Numbered from the stretch's first letter, positions 1 through 6,913 are shown. The stretch is DNA of 7,724 nt from Pseudomonas sp. PGPPP3 (GCA_002256055.1 NKIE01000003.1:18807-26530); one strand, 5' to 3'. Numbers and translations: made by a program. The notes: a model not told the origin generated them from the sequence alone.

Positions 1-1219
1 CATCAATAGACGTGCGGCGGATAAAGCGCCCTACGCGGGTGATTCGCGGGTCTTCACGGGTGGCCTGCTTGACCTGTTGGCTGGCGTGGGCGCGCATGGA
101 GCGGAACTTCAACACGTTGATGACTTTGCCGTTCCAGCCATGGCGCTGCTGTTTGAACAGAATGGGGCCTGGGGATGATTGCTTAACGGCAATAGCCGTG
201 GCCAGTAAAAGCGGGCTAAGCATGACAATCGCCAGCAATGCGACCAACCTGCCGAGCAGTTCTTTGCTGACGGCGGCCGTCGGGAATGCGGTCAGCGGGC
301 TTTCATTCAGGTGAATCGCGGGCAGGCCTTCGATGTCGGTGACGGAGTGATTGAGGAGCATCATGCTCTTCAGGTCGGGGATCCAGACCACGTCGACGCT
401 GGCGTCGAGCAGGTCGATATACAGGCCTTCGATCTGCTCTGCCTCGCTGAGTGGCAGGGCGATGTACAGGCGGCCTATGCGGTGCAGAACAATCAGTTCA
501 CGCAGCGCGGCTACGTTGCCCACGGTCGGGAAGCGGCCATGGGCAGGCTGGGGATATTCATCGGTAGAGACCAGGCCTACCAGAGGTTCGCGGTTGTTGC
601 GCGAGAGTTTGTAGGCTAGGTCGATGGCCAACTCGCCGGTGCCAATGATCAACGCGGGGCGGGAGGCACGCAGCTTGCCGTGGTAGCGCCGCGAGATGTA
701 ATGCAGCGGTATATACAAGCCCGCCTGCAGGGCATAGCCGATTACTGCCCACACCAACATCACCTCGCGGGAGAACAGCGCACTGGTTTTGGTGATAAAG
801 CCCAGCACGGTGAGGCTGGCCAGCACGGTCAGCCAGGCACTAAGCAACCGTGCCAGGCCTACCAGGTAGCCGTGCTGCTTGTGATAGACCCGCAGCAGGG
901 AATACACGGGCACGGAAAGCAGTAGCGCCATGACGGCAAATACGCGGTAGTGGGCGGCGATGTCACCGGTTTTTATCCAGGTAAGCAGGCACAGGGTAAT
1001 GGTCAGAACGCTGACAGCGCTGGCCCACTGCCCCCAAAATGTAAGCCCACGGTTTTCTTGCGGACGGGTGTTACCCTTTCGCAATAAGTTAACGGCGCTC
1101 TGCGGGTGACCACCACTGGCATCGCGCTTGCGCACGTTCACCCGCGCGCTTGGCGCCGCTGCGGCTTGCGCCTGAGCGAAGGCTTGTCGAGCGCGTTCTG
1201 GGGCTTGAGTTTGCGACAT
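1..1219 (-). CDS. Undecaprenyl-phosphate hexose-1-phosphate transferase (WcaJ/VpsL-like), 3' end missing
   Basis: This is an inner-membrane enzyme that transfers a sugar-1-phosphate, probably glucose-1-phosphate, to undecaprenyl phosphate and so starts repeat-unit synthesis. The frame is open for 406 codons from the ATG at 1219 to the window edge. A hydrophilic basic N-terminus (1-58) is followed by four hydrophobic segments (about 61-82, 92-110, 119-143, 150-172). A Rossmann-like stretch follows (ALIIGTGELAIDLA, from 189). Then comes the re-entrant membrane helix (319-345) with the SP break at 335-336, and the bacterial sugar transferase domain (SSPGPILFKQ from 348, KFRSMRAH from 371, EDPRITRVGRFIRR from 389). 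The last whole codon is Asp406 of the family's SLDELPQ motif, here SID, so the partner Glu and roughly the last 60-70 residues lie outside. The helix signature KRxxD reads KELLG (319-323), an unusual change. AGGAAG lies 9 bases before the ATG. Sugar specificity cannot be read from the sequence. Confidence 0.93.
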   Translation of the reverse strand, partial: MSQTQAPERARQAFAQAQAAAAPSARVNVRKRDASGGHPQSAVNLLRKGNTRPQENRGLTFWGQWASAVSVLTITLCLLTWIKTGDIAAHYRVFAVMALLLSVPVYSLLRVYHKQHGYLVGLARLLSAWLTVLASLTVLGFITKTSALFSREVMLVWAVIGYALQAGLYIPLHYISRRYHGKLRASRPALIIGTGELAIDLAYKLSRNNREPLVGLVSTDEYPQPAHGRFPTVGNVAALRELIVLHRIGRLYIALPLSEAEQIEGLYIDLLDASVDVVWIPDLKSMMLLNHSVTDIEGLPAIHLNESPLTAFPTAAVSKELLGRLVALLAIVMLSPLLLATAIAVKQSSPGPILFKQQRHGWNGKVINVLKFRSMRAHASQQVKQATREDPRITRVGRFIRRTSID

Positions 1220-1228
1220 AAATATTTA

Positions 1229-1234
1229 CTTCCT
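1229..1234 (-). promoter_or_regulatory. Ribosome binding site of the sugar-phosphate transferase gene
   Basis: AGGAAG on the minus strand stands 9 bases before the ATG at 1219. It is one of the strongest Shine-Dalgarno matches in the window. It supports this start, which otherwise rests only on an unconserved hydrophilic N-terminus. Confidence 0.7.
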
Positions 1235-1252
1235 GTAAGTCGCTAATACAGT

Positions 1253-1266
1253 GCCAGCGGGCTGGC
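1253..1266 (-). other. Small intercistronic hairpin
   Basis: GCCAG and CTGGC form a 5-bp stem around a 4-base loop, directly after the stop codon of the VpsP-like gene and before the transferase gene. No T-run follows on the minus strand, so it is not an intrinsic terminator. It could slow 3' decay of the upstream message or be chance. The stem is short, so confidence is low. Confidence 0.3.
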
Positions 1267-1268
1267 CG

Positions 1269-2027
1269 TTACCGTCCGGGACAAATCGGGTGTTTGCTGC
1301 GCAACTCGCTCGTCAAACTGTTGCACAGCAGGCCTAGGTGACCGGTGGCCTGAGCAATGCGACGTATGTTTTGCGCCTCTTTGGGCCCGTCAGCCACGCT
1401 GCGCCGGGCTGATTCCAGTGCGGCCAGCCGCTGATCCGCCGTGAGGTGGGGCCAGGCCTGGAAGCCAATCTCAGCTAATTCACGGTTGACCTGGATGCGC
1501 CATGGCCCGAGCGCAAACGCGCGGGCAAAGGCCTGATCGAATTCGTCATCGAACTGTTGGAGGTACAGCTTGCTGTGGGCCAGTCGCGCCCAGGTATAGG
1601 GCCAGGCAGGACGCGCCGCTACTGCGGCGCGGTAGGCCTGCAAGGCTTCACGGCGTGAACGTTGCGCCACAGGGGCACCATAGGGCTGACGAAAATACTG
1701 CCAACTGTAGATTCGACCCAGACGGTCCAAGTAGTCGCCATTGGCCACCGGAGACAGCTTGACTGCCCGCTGCGCTGCGGCGTGGGCAATTTCCCAGGCG
1801 CGCGCATCGGGTTCGCGCTCAGCTTTCGACCATGAAGTGATAAACGCCTCGGCCTGAAAACTGGCAAGCCCTGCAAGGAAAAACCGCGCTCCGACCACCA
1901 GCAGAATCACGCTGCAAAGGATCACCAGCAGAATGCCCGCTGTGCGCCCACTTGAGCGGGTGGCCGGCTGGCTGACCGCACGACTGTGACGGCGCGACGC
2001 GCGGGACTGCACGCTGGCGCTGCTCAT
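1269..2027 (-). CDS. VpsP-like membrane-anchored polysaccharide biosynthesis protein
   Basis: This 252-residue protein has a basic, Ser/Arg-rich cytoplasmic N-terminus (1-28) and one strong membrane helix (about 29-52). The rest is a helical, probably periplasmic domain. Two stretches look TPR-like: AWEIAHAAAQRAVKLSP (from 77) and EALQAYRAAVAARPAWPYTWARLA (127-150). DYLDRLGRIYSWQYF (from 98) and the operon position resemble the VpsP family, found beside Wzc-type kinases in Vibrio and Shewanella exopolysaccharide clusters. That match is from memory, not a search. No catalytic motif is visible, so a scaffolding or assembly role is inference. The ATG at 2027 overlaps the phosphatase stop (ATGA), which fixes the start and suggests translational coupling; the in-frame ATG at 2054 would add nine residues inside the upstream gene. 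A weak AGAG lies 9 bases before the chosen start. Confidence 0.72.
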   Translation of the reverse strand: MSSASVQSRASRRHSRAVSQPATRSSGRTAGILLVILCSVILLVVGARFFLAGLASFQAEAFITSWSKAEREPDARAWEIAHAAAQRAVKLSPVANGDYLDRLGRIYSWQYFRQPYGAPVAQRSRREALQAYRAAVAARPAWPYTWARLAHSKLYLQQFDDEFDQAFARAFALGPWRIQVNRELAEIGFQAWPHLTADQRLAALESARRSVADGPKEAQNIRRIAQATGHLGLLCNSLTSELRSKHPICPGR

Positions 2028-2749
2028 GCAAAATGACTCTGGGCAATGGCCCAAGGGGTATGGCGCACCAAGGCTTCGGCTTTGCTGTCACCGATCAAGC
2101 GTGCGGCGTATTGCAGGCCTTCGCTGAGGTTAGGCGGGCGGTGTTGCAGGTTGTGCGCATCGCTGGCCAGAATGGTGACCAGGTCTTGTTCGAGCAGGTC
2201 GTGGGCGATGTCTGCGGCAGCGGGACCAAAATGGCCGGCAACCGAGGCGGCCGTGACTTGCAGCAGGCAGCCTTGCTCGATAAAGGGTTTGAGCTTGCCT
2301 GGGCTGCGCATCACGCCTTTGTTGCGCTCTGGGTGAGCGATCATAGGCACGATATTACGCTGCAACAACCAACTGGTTAGGCGTTCTGCGCCATAAGGAA
2401 TTTCACTGTGAGGGAACTCCAACAGCAGCACCCGCTTGCCTTGCCACTCACCGAGAAACGGAATATTCCCCTGACCGATGCCAACCATTAGCTCCATGCC
2501 AAAACGCACTTCTGCGGCTGTGGCTACCTGCAAGGCGATGCCAGCCTCTTTGAGTGCCGCTACAAACAACTGTTGCGCGGCCTGGATGCTGGCCGGGGTG
2601 TTGTCATAGCGCCCCGGGTGGATATGCGGCGTGCACACCAGATGGGTGATGCCGTCCTGCACCGCCACGCGCGCCAACGCCAACGCGGCGGCGAGGTCTG
2701 GAGCCCCGTCGTCGATGCCGGGGAGCAAGTGGTTGTGCAGGTCGATCAT
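2024..2749 (-). CDS. PHP-family protein-tyrosine phosphatase, CpsB/CapC (YwqE) type
   Basis: This 241-residue enzyme is predicted to be a metal-dependent cytoplasmic phosphatase. It would remove phosphate from the tyrosine-rich tail of the kinase encoded directly upstream. The full PHP ligand set is visible: DLHNHLLPGIDDG (His5, His7, Asp13/14), TPHIHPG (His42, His44), AEVRFG (Glu80), LLLEFPH (Glu111), IAHPERN (His139, Glu141, Arg142) and LASDAHN (Asp197, His199). Length and motif spacing match the pneumococcal CpsB / Bacillus YwqE family closely. The ATG at 2749 is chosen because DLHNH must sit at the extreme N-terminus and AGAGG lies 9 bases upstream. A longer in-frame start at 2899 would add 50 low-complexity residues read from the end of the kinase gene. 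The gap to the kinase stop is 43 bases. Most proteobacterial Wzc kinases are paired instead with a low-molecular-weight phosphatase (Wzb). Confidence 0.93.
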   Translation of the reverse strand: MIDLHNHLLPGIDDGAPDLAAALALARVAVQDGITHLVCTPHIHPGRYDNTPASIQAAQQLFVAALKEAGIALQVATAAEVRFGMELMVGIGQGNIPFLGEWQGKRVLLLEFPHSEIPYGAERLTSWLLQRNIVPMIAHPERNKGVMRSPGKLKPFIEQGCLLQVTAASVAGHFGPAAADIAHDLLEQDLVTILASDAHNLQHRPPNLSEGLQYAARLIGDSKAEALVRHTPWAIAQSHFA

Positions 2750-2763
2750 GCCGTACGGCCTCT
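2750..2763 (-). promoter_or_regulatory. Phosphatase ribosome binding site with a palindromic spacer
   Basis: AGAGG (2759-2763) is the likely Shine-Dalgarno sequence for the phosphatase ATG at 2749. The spacer contains the perfect palindrome GCCGTACGGC (2750-2759), which touches both the SD and the start codon. Folded on itself it gives only a 3-bp stem with a GTAC loop, so strong masking of the site is unlikely. Confidence 0.45.
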
Positions 2764-2792
2764 GGTTCAAATCACGCTGCGGTTTACCTGGG

Positions 2793-5042
2793 TTACGCCT
2801 TGGCTGAACTGCTGTAGCCGTAGTAGTCGTAATAACCGCCATAGCTGTAGCCGTATTTTTTCGCCTTTTTGATATCGACCTGGTTGAGCACAATGCCACT
2901 AACCGGCGCGTTGTTTTGCAGCAACTGGCCCACGCCCTTCTCCACCAGAGGGATGTGGGTAGAGTCGGACTTGACCACGTAGATCAGCGAATTGGCGAAG
3001 GTGGACAGCACCACGGCATCGCTGACGGCCTGGGTGGGCGGTGAGTCGATAATGATCCGGTCGTACTTGGCCTTGAGCAGCTCGATGGCCTTGGCAAAGC
3101 GTGGCGAAGACAGCAACTCCAGCGGGTTCGGCGGCACAGCGCCGGCACTCAACATGTCAATCCCATCAACATGTTTGATGCACTCTTCAAGCTTGGCTGT
3201 ACCGGCAATCAAGTTGGCCAAGCCTGGAGTGCCGACAGGGAAGTCAAAGCTCTTGGCCAGCGTTGGACGACGCAAGTCGGCGTCGATCAGCAGTACGCGC
3301 TCCATCTGCCCAAGGGCGAAGGCCAGGTTGACCGAGACGGTGCTTTTGCCCTCACCTGGAATGGATGAGGTGATAACCACCACCTTGTGCGGTTCATCGA
3401 TGCCGGAGAGCACCACACCGGTACGGATGGTGCGGATCGACTCGGCGAAACTCTTGTCATCGCCCTTCGTGAACATGCGTGCAAGCTCACTGCGCTCACC
3501 CTGTTTGATCAACGGCAGGATGCCCAGTACAGGGATATTGAGTCGCGACTCAACTTGCTCAGTGCTCTTGAAGGTGTTGTTCAGGGCGTCCAGCAGCAGG
3601 GTCAGACCCACACCAACGAAGCCTGCCAGCAAGGCGGCGATCACCACGATCAGGGCTTTCTTCGGTTTCAGCGGTTCGGACGGCAACACGGCGGGGTCAA
3701 CCACGCGGGCGTTGGCGCTGTCGAGGTCGGAGGTGGCGGCGGTTTCCTTCAGGCGCGTCATGAAGGTGTCGTAGAGCGCACGGTTGCTGTCCACTTCGCG
3801 CTGCAACTCACGCAATTTGAACTCTTTGCGGGAGATATCTTGGATTTGCGACTTATTGGTATTGAACGAGGACTGCAGGGAGCTCTCGTTGGCTGTAGCC
3901 AACTGATAAGTACGCTCAATACCGGCAACAACTTGCTCAACCTGGCTACGTAAAGTGGCCTGGGCAGCATTGAGGTCTGAGCGCGCGGCATCCATAGCAG
4001 GGTGGCGAGCACCATAACGACGAGACAACTCGTCAAATTTAGCCTTGGCTTTCGCCTCATCGCCCTTGAACTGCTGAATCAGCGGGTTGCCAAGCACGGC
4101 GGGAATGCTAGCCATACGCTCCCAACCCCCACTGCGCATCGCTTGTACCTGACGGTACTGGCTTTCAGCCTCGGCACGCTGGCGACGGGCGTCGATCATG
4201 CGCTCGCTGGTGAGGTTCAGTTCGGCTGTGCTGATGCTGGTGACGCTGCCAGTGCCGCCGATATCAACCAGGTTTTCTTTTTCGCGATAGGCCTGCAGGC
4301 GGTCTTCCGCATCTTTCAATTTAGTGCGCAGCTCACCCAGGCGGCCGTTCATCCAACTGGTGGCGGTGGCGGACATCTCCATGGTCGCCTCCAACTGGCT
4401 TTCGATAAAACCAGTTGCCAGGGCATTGGCAGCCTTGGCGGCCATTGCTGCATCAGCCATGTCGACCTGCACCTTGACGAGCTGGCTCTTGCCTTGGGGC
4501 TCGATGGTGGTGCGCTCCATGAACTCCTTGGTGACCTCATCAAAGATCTCGGCCTCGCTGGCGGCGGCTTCGTCTTCAAGATCACCAGGCAAGGTCACGG
4601 GCACGGCCTTGTTGAAGTCGAGATTGGCCAGCAGGCCTTTGACATCAATCAGCGGCTTTGGCTGCTGACGCGGGTCGAACTCAGGATGGGTGGTCAGGCT
4701 CAGCTGACGCACCACGCGCTCGGCTAGAGCACGTGATTTGAGCAGCTCGAACTGGGTCTGCAGGTATTCGCTGCCAGCGCCATCAAGGCCGTAGACCTGC
4801 TCAATGGACACCACTTTGGCGGTCTTTTGCTCAATCAGCAGGGTTGCCGCTGCACGGTAGATCGGCGTAATGGCAAACACTGCCAGAATTGCCACCATGG
4901 TCACCACAGCAACAAGCGTGATGATGCTCCACTTGCGATGCCAGATGGTGTGCCACAGCTTGAGCAGGTCAATTTCGTCATCACTTTCATCCTGGCGCTG
5001 GATGATCTGACTGCGCTCGATGATCTGGGTATTACTTTCCAT
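2793..5042 (-). CDS. Polysaccharide co-polymerase / bacterial tyrosine autokinase (Wzc/VpsO-like)
   Basis: This 749-residue inner-membrane protein controls polymer length and export. A short cytoplasmic N-terminus leads into membrane helix 1 (about 38-58). The Wzz-type periplasmic domain follows, with long coiled-coil stretches (about 230-300 and 330-440). Next come the proline-rich co-polymerase motif (Pro450, 454, 457, 460) and membrane helix 2 (about 463-484). The kinase domain has the oligomerisation motif ExxRxxR (Glu534, Arg537, Arg540), Walker A SSIPGEGKST (559-568, Lys566), Walker A' LLIDADLRRP (584-593) and Walker B IIIDSPP (663-669). The C-terminal tail carries eight tyrosines between 730 and 743, the expected autophosphorylation cluster. 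Length is typical of one-piece proteobacterial Wzc proteins, unlike the split CapA/CapB or CpsC/CpsD form. The SD before the ATG at 5042 is weak (CAGAG, 11 bases away). The OPX gene ends 100 bases upstream. Confidence 0.96.
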   Translation of the reverse strand: MESNTQIIERSQIIQRQDESDDEIDLLKLWHTIWHRKWSIITLVAVVTMVAILAVFAITPIYRAAATLLIEQKTAKVVSIEQVYGLDGAGSEYLQTQFELLKSRALAERVVRQLSLTTHPEFDPRQQPKPLIDVKGLLANLDFNKAVPVTLPGDLEDEAAASEAEIFDEVTKEFMERTTIEPQGKSQLVKVQVDMADAAMAAKAANALATGFIESQLEATMEMSATATSWMNGRLGELRTKLKDAEDRLQAYREKENLVDIGGTGSVTSISTAELNLTSERMIDARRQRAEAESQYRQVQAMRSGGWERMASIPAVLGNPLIQQFKGDEAKAKAKFDELSRRYGARHPAMDAARSDLNAAQATLRSQVEQVVAGIERTYQLATANESSLQSSFNTNKSQIQDISRKEFKLRELQREVDSNRALYDTFMTRLKETAATSDLDSANARVVDPAVLPSEPLKPKKALIVVIAALLAGFVGVGLTLLLDALNNTFKSTEQVESRLNIPVLGILPLIKQGERSELARMFTKGDDKSFAESIRTIRTGVVLSGIDEPHKVVVITSSIPGEGKSTVSVNLAFALGQMERVLLIDADLRRPTLAKSFDFPVGTPGLANLIAGTAKLEECIKHVDGIDMLSAGAVPPNPLELLSSPRFAKAIELLKAKYDRIIIDSPPTQAVSDAVVLSTFANSLIYVVKSDSTHIPLVEKGVGQLLQNNAPVSGIVLNQVDIKKAKKYGYSYGGYYDYYGYSSSAKA

Positions 5043-5142
5043 GCGTGCGTTAACTCTGAAAATTGATGTCGCTCAGGCGCCACTTCGGGCGAGTCGCATC
5101 ATGCGAGCCGCGCACCGAAACTTAAGGGTAAAAACGCTGTAT

Positions 5143-5679
5143 CTAGAAAAAGCCTTGCTCGATGGTGATGGTGTCGCCAGGCAAGACTTGAGTGTCGAGG
5201 GTTGCATGCTCGGGCTTACGCTTGGGGTCTTGATCACGAATGATGGTGATCCGCTGCTCTGAAGCACGCTCGGTAAGACCGCCAGCCAAGGCGACGGCAC
5301 GGCGCAGGGTCAAGCCCGGCTGGAAGGCATAGCCCCCCGGCGTTTTGACTTCACCGCTGATGAAGAACTCGCGGTACTTGAGCACGCTGACCGAAACACG
5401 CGGGTCGACCAGATAGTCGCCTTTGAGCTTTTCGATCAACAGTTGCTCGATTTCTGCGGCGGTTTTGCCTTTACCTTGCACTTCACCAATGAAGGGATAG
5501 GAGAAGGTGCCGGCGTCGGTCAGACGCAACTCTTCAAAGCTGAGATCAGTTTCGCCAAAAACGTTAATGCTGATGACGTCACCCGAGGCCAGCTTGTAGG
5601 TGGAGTTGCCGTCTGCATACGCGCCACTGGCACCCAGTAGCATGGCAAAAATCAGGCTTAGAAAAATACGAATGGCCAT
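5143..5679 (-). CDS. Short periplasmic polysaccharide export protein (OPX, Wza/VpsN/GumB-like)
   Basis: This 178-residue protein has a clear Sec signal peptide (1-22, AYA before DG). A polysaccharide-export domain follows (about 28-102, YKLASGDVISINVFGE and VDPRVSVSV). A single SLBB domain comes next (about 103-150, FFISGEVKTPGGYAFQPGLTLRRAVALAGGL), and the protein ends LPGDTITIEQGFF. It should form a periplasmic ring that passes polymer outward from the co-polymerase. It is under half the length of E. coli Wza (about 380 residues). There is no lipobox cysteine, no further SLBB domain and no C-terminal amphipathic helix of the kind that spans the outer membrane in Wza. It therefore probably needs another protein as outer-membrane channel, and the beta-barrel gene directly upstream is the obvious candidate. 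Start: ATG at 5679, with AGAG 5 bases before it and a signal peptide beginning at residue 1. Confidence 0.94.
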   Translation of the reverse strand: MAIRIFLSLIFAMLLGASGAYADGNSTYKLASGDVISINVFGETDLSFEELRLTDAGTFSYPFIGEVQGKGKTAAEIEQLLIEKLKGDYLVDPRVSVSVLKYREFFISGEVKTPGGYAFQPGLTLRRAVALAGGLTERASEQRITIIRDQDPKRKPEHATLDTQVLPGDTITIEQGFF

Positions 5680-5716
5680 AACGCTCTGTTGCTCTTACAT
5701 GTCTTGAAATGACAAA

Positions 5717-5732
5717 GGGGCGCAAGCGCCCC
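5717..5732 (-). terminator. GC-rich hairpin, possible leaky terminator between barrel and OPX genes
   Basis: GGGGCG and CGCCCC form a perfect 6-bp stem (7 if the loop closes to two bases) 5 bases after the beta-barrel stop codon. On the minus strand it is followed by TTTGTCATTT, a poor T-run. It could end some transcripts and so make more barrel and secreted protein than kinase, or protect the 3' end of the upstream message. The stem is plain to see; its effect is inference. Confidence 0.5.
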
Positions 5733-5737
5733 CACGT

Positions 5738-6901
5738 TTACAGACTGGCGGTGAAGCTGACCGCGTAGATGTTGCGCTCGTAGCTTTCGCCTACGGCACT
5801 GGAATCATCTTCGGCGTACTTGTAGCCAATCCCAACATCTAACCAACGGCGCATTTCGTAAGTCAAACCGAGACCAAAGGTGTCGATTTTGTCGTCACGA
5901 TCAATGCCTTGGTATTGATTGTCGGTGTAGTTGTAGCTGACCTCAGAGCTAAGACGATCAAGCCACTCGTGCTCCCAGCTAATGGTGGTGCTCTGCGATT
6001 TGATGACTTCGGCGCCATCATCACCTTCGTCAAAACCACGACGTGTTTTCAGATTGAAGGTCGAGTAAGTGCGCGGGCTCCAGCTAACACCGGCTTCCCA
6101 CATCGAACCATTGACATCGTCGTAGCGTGAGTTGTCGAAGCGCTTCTTCTCTGCACCGATTTTGATGGTACCGGTGGTTTTCGCCGTGGCATCCCAGGTC
6201 ACACCGCCGAGCAGACCGACGTTGTTGCTGTTCAAGTCAGTGTTGGTCAGGTAGTCGTAATCGGTGTGACGCGCCTCAAGCAAGACTCGCGTCATCGGAG
6301 AAATACGGTAGTAACCCGTGGTGCTGAGAGCGGTGGTGTCACGCTCTTTGTCAGCATTCAAACGATCCGTATTTTGATAACGCAACTCTTGGTAATTGGC
6401 ACCAAGGTCGATTTGCGCACGAGCAGTTTCAGCACCGTAGGTGTATACACCGCCCACATTGCTGGTGGTGAATTTGTCCGGCTCGGTGCTTTGGGTGTCA
6501 GTCGCCAGATTTTCAACCTTGTCGTAGCCAGCATTGAGCTTCAGCTGGTTACGCGAGTTGAATTCAAAATCCGCATCGGCGTCTAGATGATGATCGGTAT
6601 GGTCATCATTGTGACTGGAGGCGTAGCTCTGGTTATCCGCCGAGTAGGTCAGCGCGTATGTGCCCTGACGACCTTGCGCCTCCAGCACAAACGTTGGCGT
6701 AATGCCGTTGACCCAAGATGACTCGGCGTTGTCTTCGACGGCACGAATGTTGTCGTCGTAGCTCTCGCTGACCTGCAGGGTTGGCGTGAAAGTAACGCCA
6801 TCTGCCAGATCAACGCTTTGCGGCTCGACCGCCCAGACACTGGCAGTGAAAGCCGCCGAAATGGCCATAGCCAAGGCGCTTGTGTTGAATTTATTACTCA
6901 T
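5738..6901 (-). CDS. Outer-membrane beta-barrel protein of the polysaccharide export operon (BBP2_2 / VpsM-like)
   Basis: This 387-residue protein has a signal peptide (1-24, SVWA before VEP). The rest is alternating hydrophobic and polar strands with acidic turns, typical of a barrel. SESYDDNIR (45-53) is a hallmark near the N-terminus of the beta-barrel porin 2 family, and the segment MWEAGVSWSPRTYSTFNLKT (267-286) also fits that family. From length and strand pattern I guess 16-18 strands. Its place directly upstream of an OPX protein that lacks a membrane-spanning part suggests it is the outer-membrane channel for the polymer. A His/Asp-rich stretch (97-111) may be an exposed loop. The last residue is Leu (SFTASL) rather than the usual Phe. 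The start at 6901 is chosen over the in-frame ATG at 6925 because AAGGAG sits between them and a proper signal peptide begins there. Confidence 0.88.
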   Translation of the reverse strand: MSNKFNTSALAMAISAAFTASVWAVEPQSVDLADGVTFTPTLQVSESYDDNIRAVEDNAESSWVNGITPTFVLEAQGRQGTYALTYSADNQSYASSHNDDHTDHHLDADADFEFNSRNQLKLNAGYDKVENLATDTQSTEPDKFTTSNVGGVYTYGAETARAQIDLGANYQELRYQNTDRLNADKERDTTALSTTGYYRISPMTRVLLEARHTDYDYLTNTDLNSNNVGLLGGVTWDATAKTTGTIKIGAEKKRFDNSRYDDVNGSMWEAGVSWSPRTYSTFNLKTRRGFDEGDDGAEVIKSQSTTISWEHEWLDRLSSEVSYNYTDNQYQGIDRDDKIDTFGLGLTYEMRRWLDVGIGYKYAEDDSSAVGESYERNIYAVSFTASL

Positions 6902-6913
6902 AGAAACCCGGTG

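Noticed and set aside
311..619. Plus-strand frames in the first kilobase
   Set aside because: They lie antisense to the transferase gene, which is open across the whole stretch and carries family motifs.
2814..2855. Repetitive DNA at the end of the kinase gene
   Set aside because: The pattern comes from clustered Tyr and Gly codons of the phosphorylation tail, expected in this family. It is not an independent DNA repeat.
2750..2899. N-terminal extension of the phosphatase from ATG 2899
   Set aside because: It would add 50 Thr/Ala/Arg-rich residues read from the kinase's tail region. The PHP motif DLHNH belongs at the N-terminus, and an SD precedes the ATG at 2749.
2992..3774. 260-codon plus-strand frame
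   Set aside because: It lies opposite the kinase domain with its Walker motifs. It is a shadow frame rich in Ser and Arg.
4002..4727. 241-codon plus-strand frame
   Set aside because: It is antisense to the kinase's well-supported periplasmic domain. Long antisense frames are common in GC-biased genes, and the translation has no family character.
5094..5106. TCGCA/TGCGA hairpin between the OPX and kinase genes
   Set aside because: It has a 5-bp stem with a 3-base loop, no T-run and no clear relation to the start codon. Too weak to call.
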